Shown here: positions 6,946 through 8,586 of the stretch, piece by piece
Position numbering within the stretch: position 1 is the stretch's first letter
How the letters are laid out: each line of letters starts with the position of its first letter
Notes under the pieces: generated by a model
The model's input: only the letters and a program-made list of their open reading frames with translations
Told to the model about the DNA's origin: nothing
Databases searched by the model: none
Made by a program: the position numbers and the translations under genes
Assembly: GCA_025455225.1 (NCBI GenBank)
Contig: JALOMY010000108.1
Location: 1-8,586, forward strand
DNA length: 8,586 bases
Direction: 5' to 3'
DNA from: Cyclobacteriaceae bacterium
Lineage (GTDB): Bacteria > Bacteroidota > Bacteroidia > Cytophagales > Cyclobacteriaceae

Positions 6946-6969
6946 CCGCTCAACCTGCCGCTCAACCAG
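6946..6969 (+). repeat. Two-copy 12-bp tandem repeat
   Basis: CCGCTCAACCTG (6946-6957) is followed directly by CCGCTCAACCAG (6958-6969), identical at 11 of 12 positions. It begins 4 bp after the stop of the small exported protein gene, in the 111-bp spacer before the PIG-L gene. It is probably a small slippage duplication. No function is claimed. Confidence 0.5.
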
Positions 6970-7052
6970 AATTATAACAAATAGCCTAAGGAATCAGAAA
7001 TAAGGGCGTTTAAGCGGGAAATTTGTGTTATTTCGCGTCAAACCATCTTTGT

Positions 7053-8586
7053 ATGATACGGCTACTGTATTGTATTGTGTTGTTTCCTTTCCTGGCAGTG
7101 GGTCAGCAAAAACATGCCGATGCATCGCAAATAAAACTCAATCTTAAGCGGTTAAACTTCCTTGGTTCAGTCTTATACATGGCAGCCCACCCGGATGATG
7201 AGAACACACGGGTTATTGCCTATCTCGTAGGCGACCGGCTGGCAACTACGGCCTATTTGTCGTTAACCCGGGGAGATGGCGGTCAAAACCTGATTGGCCC
7301 TGAAATGCGCGATCAGCTCGGATTAATCCGTACCCAGGAATTAATCGCAGCACGTAAAATTGATGGCGGACAACAATTTTTTACCCGCGCCAATGATTTT
7401 GGGTTTTCCAAGTCCGCGACAGAAACATTTCAGATCTGGAACAAGAATGAAATTCTTTCGGATGTAGTTCGCATTTTTCGGCAGTATCAACCGGATGTCA
7501 TTTTAACCCGGTTTCCACCGGATGAACGTGCCGGACATGGCCACCATACAGCTTCCGCCATGCTGGCGATTGAAGCCTATGATGTTTCTGCACAAGCTTC
7601 GGTTTATCCGGATCAACTAAAAGTCTTATCGCCATGGCAGCCTAAACGGGTGCTGGTTAATACCGGGCGCTGGTGGAACACAACCATCAATGAAAATACT
7701 CCGGGTATTGTTTCGCTTAATGTAGGAACGTACAGCCCTTTATTGGGGGCCTCATTTTCGGAGATAGCCGCAACCAGCCGGAGTCAGCATAAAAGCCAGG
7801 GGTTTGGTGTGCCCAGCCAACGGGGCGATGCGCTTGAATTTTTTGAATTGGTACGGGGTGATGCTGCCAAAGATGTTTTTGATGGTGTTAATACTACCTG
7901 GTCGCGGGTAAAAGGTGGTGAAGCTGTTAAGCCTTTGGTCTACAAAGCCATCAGGGAGTTTGACCTGGAACGTCCGTATTTGTCAGTTCCTATTCTGCTT
8001 CAAATCAGGGAAGCCATCCGGAAAGTAGAACCAGGTGTGTGGCGCGATCGTAAACTCAAAGAAACCGAGCAATTGATTACCGATTGCCTCGGTTTGTATA
8101 CCGAGGTTGCAGCTGGCTATTATTATGCTTCACCCGGCCAGCGAATGAACCTGACCTTTGAAGTAATTAACCGTTCCCCGGTTGACGTCTCCTTAACACG
8201 TCTTTCAACGGCTAATTTTCTGTTCGATTCTACCTTTAATAGTCGCCTTTCGAACAATGTGGCCTGGGTTCATAAAATGAATAAACAACTCCATCCTGAA
8301 AAGGCATTTTCAGATCCATACTGGTTAAAGGAACCGCATGGTGTTGGATTGTTTACAGTTGGCGATGCATCATTAATTGGAAAGCCCGAAAATGATCCGG
8401 CAATCATCATAACCCTGGAGTTGATGATCGGGAAGGAGAAAATTGTGGTACAGACACCGGTTGTGTATAAGTGGACCGACCCAGTAAAAGGTGAATTGTA
8501 TCGCCCCGTGGAAGTAGTTCCTCCCGTGTTTCTTAATTTATCGGAACCGGTTGTGGTTTTTTCGGATCAATCACCCCGCACAATTG
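7053..8586 (+). CDS. Secreted PIG-L/LmbE-like deacetylase, C-terminus beyond window
   Basis: An uninterrupted frame of 511 codons runs from ATG at 7053-7055 to the window edge. The N-terminus MIRLLYCIVLFPFLAVGQQK looks like a signal peptide cleaved near residue 17, so the enzyme is probably periplasmic or outside the cell. The PIG-L domain (about residues 35-290) has the zinc-binding motif AHPDDE (45-50), SLTRGDGGQNLIG (70-82) and the second metal motif GHGHHTAS (161-168), so the catalytic site appears intact. The family removes N-acetyl groups from amino sugars such as N-acetylglucosamine derivatives; this long Bacteroidetes subgroup has no settled substrate. From about residue 360 (YYYASPGQRMNLTFEVINRS), the sequence turns beta-rich and resembles accessory beta-sandwich domains such as NEW3. 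An in-frame TAA at 7011-7013 bounds the start; TTG at 7023 is an alternative, but ATG gives the clean signal peptide. The gene follows the small exported protein gene on the same strand. Confidence 0.88.
   Translation, partial: MIRLLYCIVLFPFLAVGQQKHADASQIKLNLKRLNFLGSVLYMAAHPDDENTRVIAYLVGDRLATTAYLSLTRGDGGQNLIGPEMRDQLGLIRTQELIAARKIDGGQQFFTRANDFGFSKSATETFQIWNKNEILSDVVRIFRQYQPDVILTRFPPDERAGHGHHTASAMLAIEAYDVSAQASVYPDQLKVLSPWQPKRVLVNTGRWWNTTINENTPGIVSLNVGTYSPLLGASFSEIAATSRSQHKSQGFGVPSQRGDALEFFELVRGDAAKDVFDGVNTTWSRVKGGEAVKPLVYKAIREFDLERPYLSVPILLQIREAIRKVEPGVWRDRKLKETEQLITDCLGLYTEVAAGYYYASPGQRMNLTFEVINRSPVDVSLTRLSTANFLFDSTFNSRLSNNVAWVHKMNKQLHPEKAFSDPYWLKEPHGVGLFTVGDASLIGKPENDPAIIITLELMIGKEKIVVQTPVVYKWTDPVKGELYRPVEVVPPVFLNLSEPVVVFSDQSPRTI

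Noticed and set aside
7022..7051. TTTG (7022-7025) and CATCTTTG (7044-7051), 18 bp apart, resembling a Bacteroidetes -33/-7 promoter for the PIG-L gene.
   Set aside because: The -7 element would end 2 bp before the ATG at 7053, placing the transcription start inside the coding region and removing the signal peptide. Its first base also departs from the consensus.

Overview
The window looks like ordinary chromosome from a Bacteroidetes bacterium, most likely of the Cytophagales type. This is inferred from three things: the protein families (a GCS2-CBS fusion, a phosphate permease with a C-terminal PhoU-like region, a long secreted PIG-L deacetylase and a DUF3089 lipoprotein), the lack of clear Shine-Dalgarno sequences before most starts, and a moderate, even GC content. 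I saw no transposase, integrase, tRNA, rRNA, CRISPR array or phage gene, and no obvious compositional island.

Layout from left to right. Positions 1-2912 hold three minus-strand genes in close succession (gaps of 57 and 38 bp), possibly one transcript: a GCS2-family ligase fused to two CBS domains (987-2912), a small membrane protein of the isoprenylcysteine-methyltransferase/DUF1295 type (312-929), and the N-terminus of a DUF3089 lipoprotein that leaves the window at position 1. A 198-bp divergent spacer (2913-3110) contains a perfect 13-bp inverted repeat. Next is a CHAD-domain gene on the plus strand (3111-3887), which runs tail to tail into a large minus-strand PiT phosphate transporter (3884-6127); their stop codons overlap by 4 bp. 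An AT-rich 343-bp divergent spacer (6128-6470) carries a perfect 18-bp palindrome. Beyond it lie a small exported protein of unknown function (6471-6941) and a PIG-L/LmbE-like deacetylase that leaves the window on the right (7053 onward).

The most coherent functional theme is phosphate. A PiT-type permease with a PhoU-like cytoplasmic tail sits against a CHAD protein, a family linked to inorganic polyphosphate. I found no clearly new multi-gene system. The points most worth a second look are the CHAD/PiT tail-to-tail pair, the CBS-regulated GCS2 enzyme, and two AT-rich dyad sequences in the divergent promoter regions that share a short AAGGTTWTA-like core.
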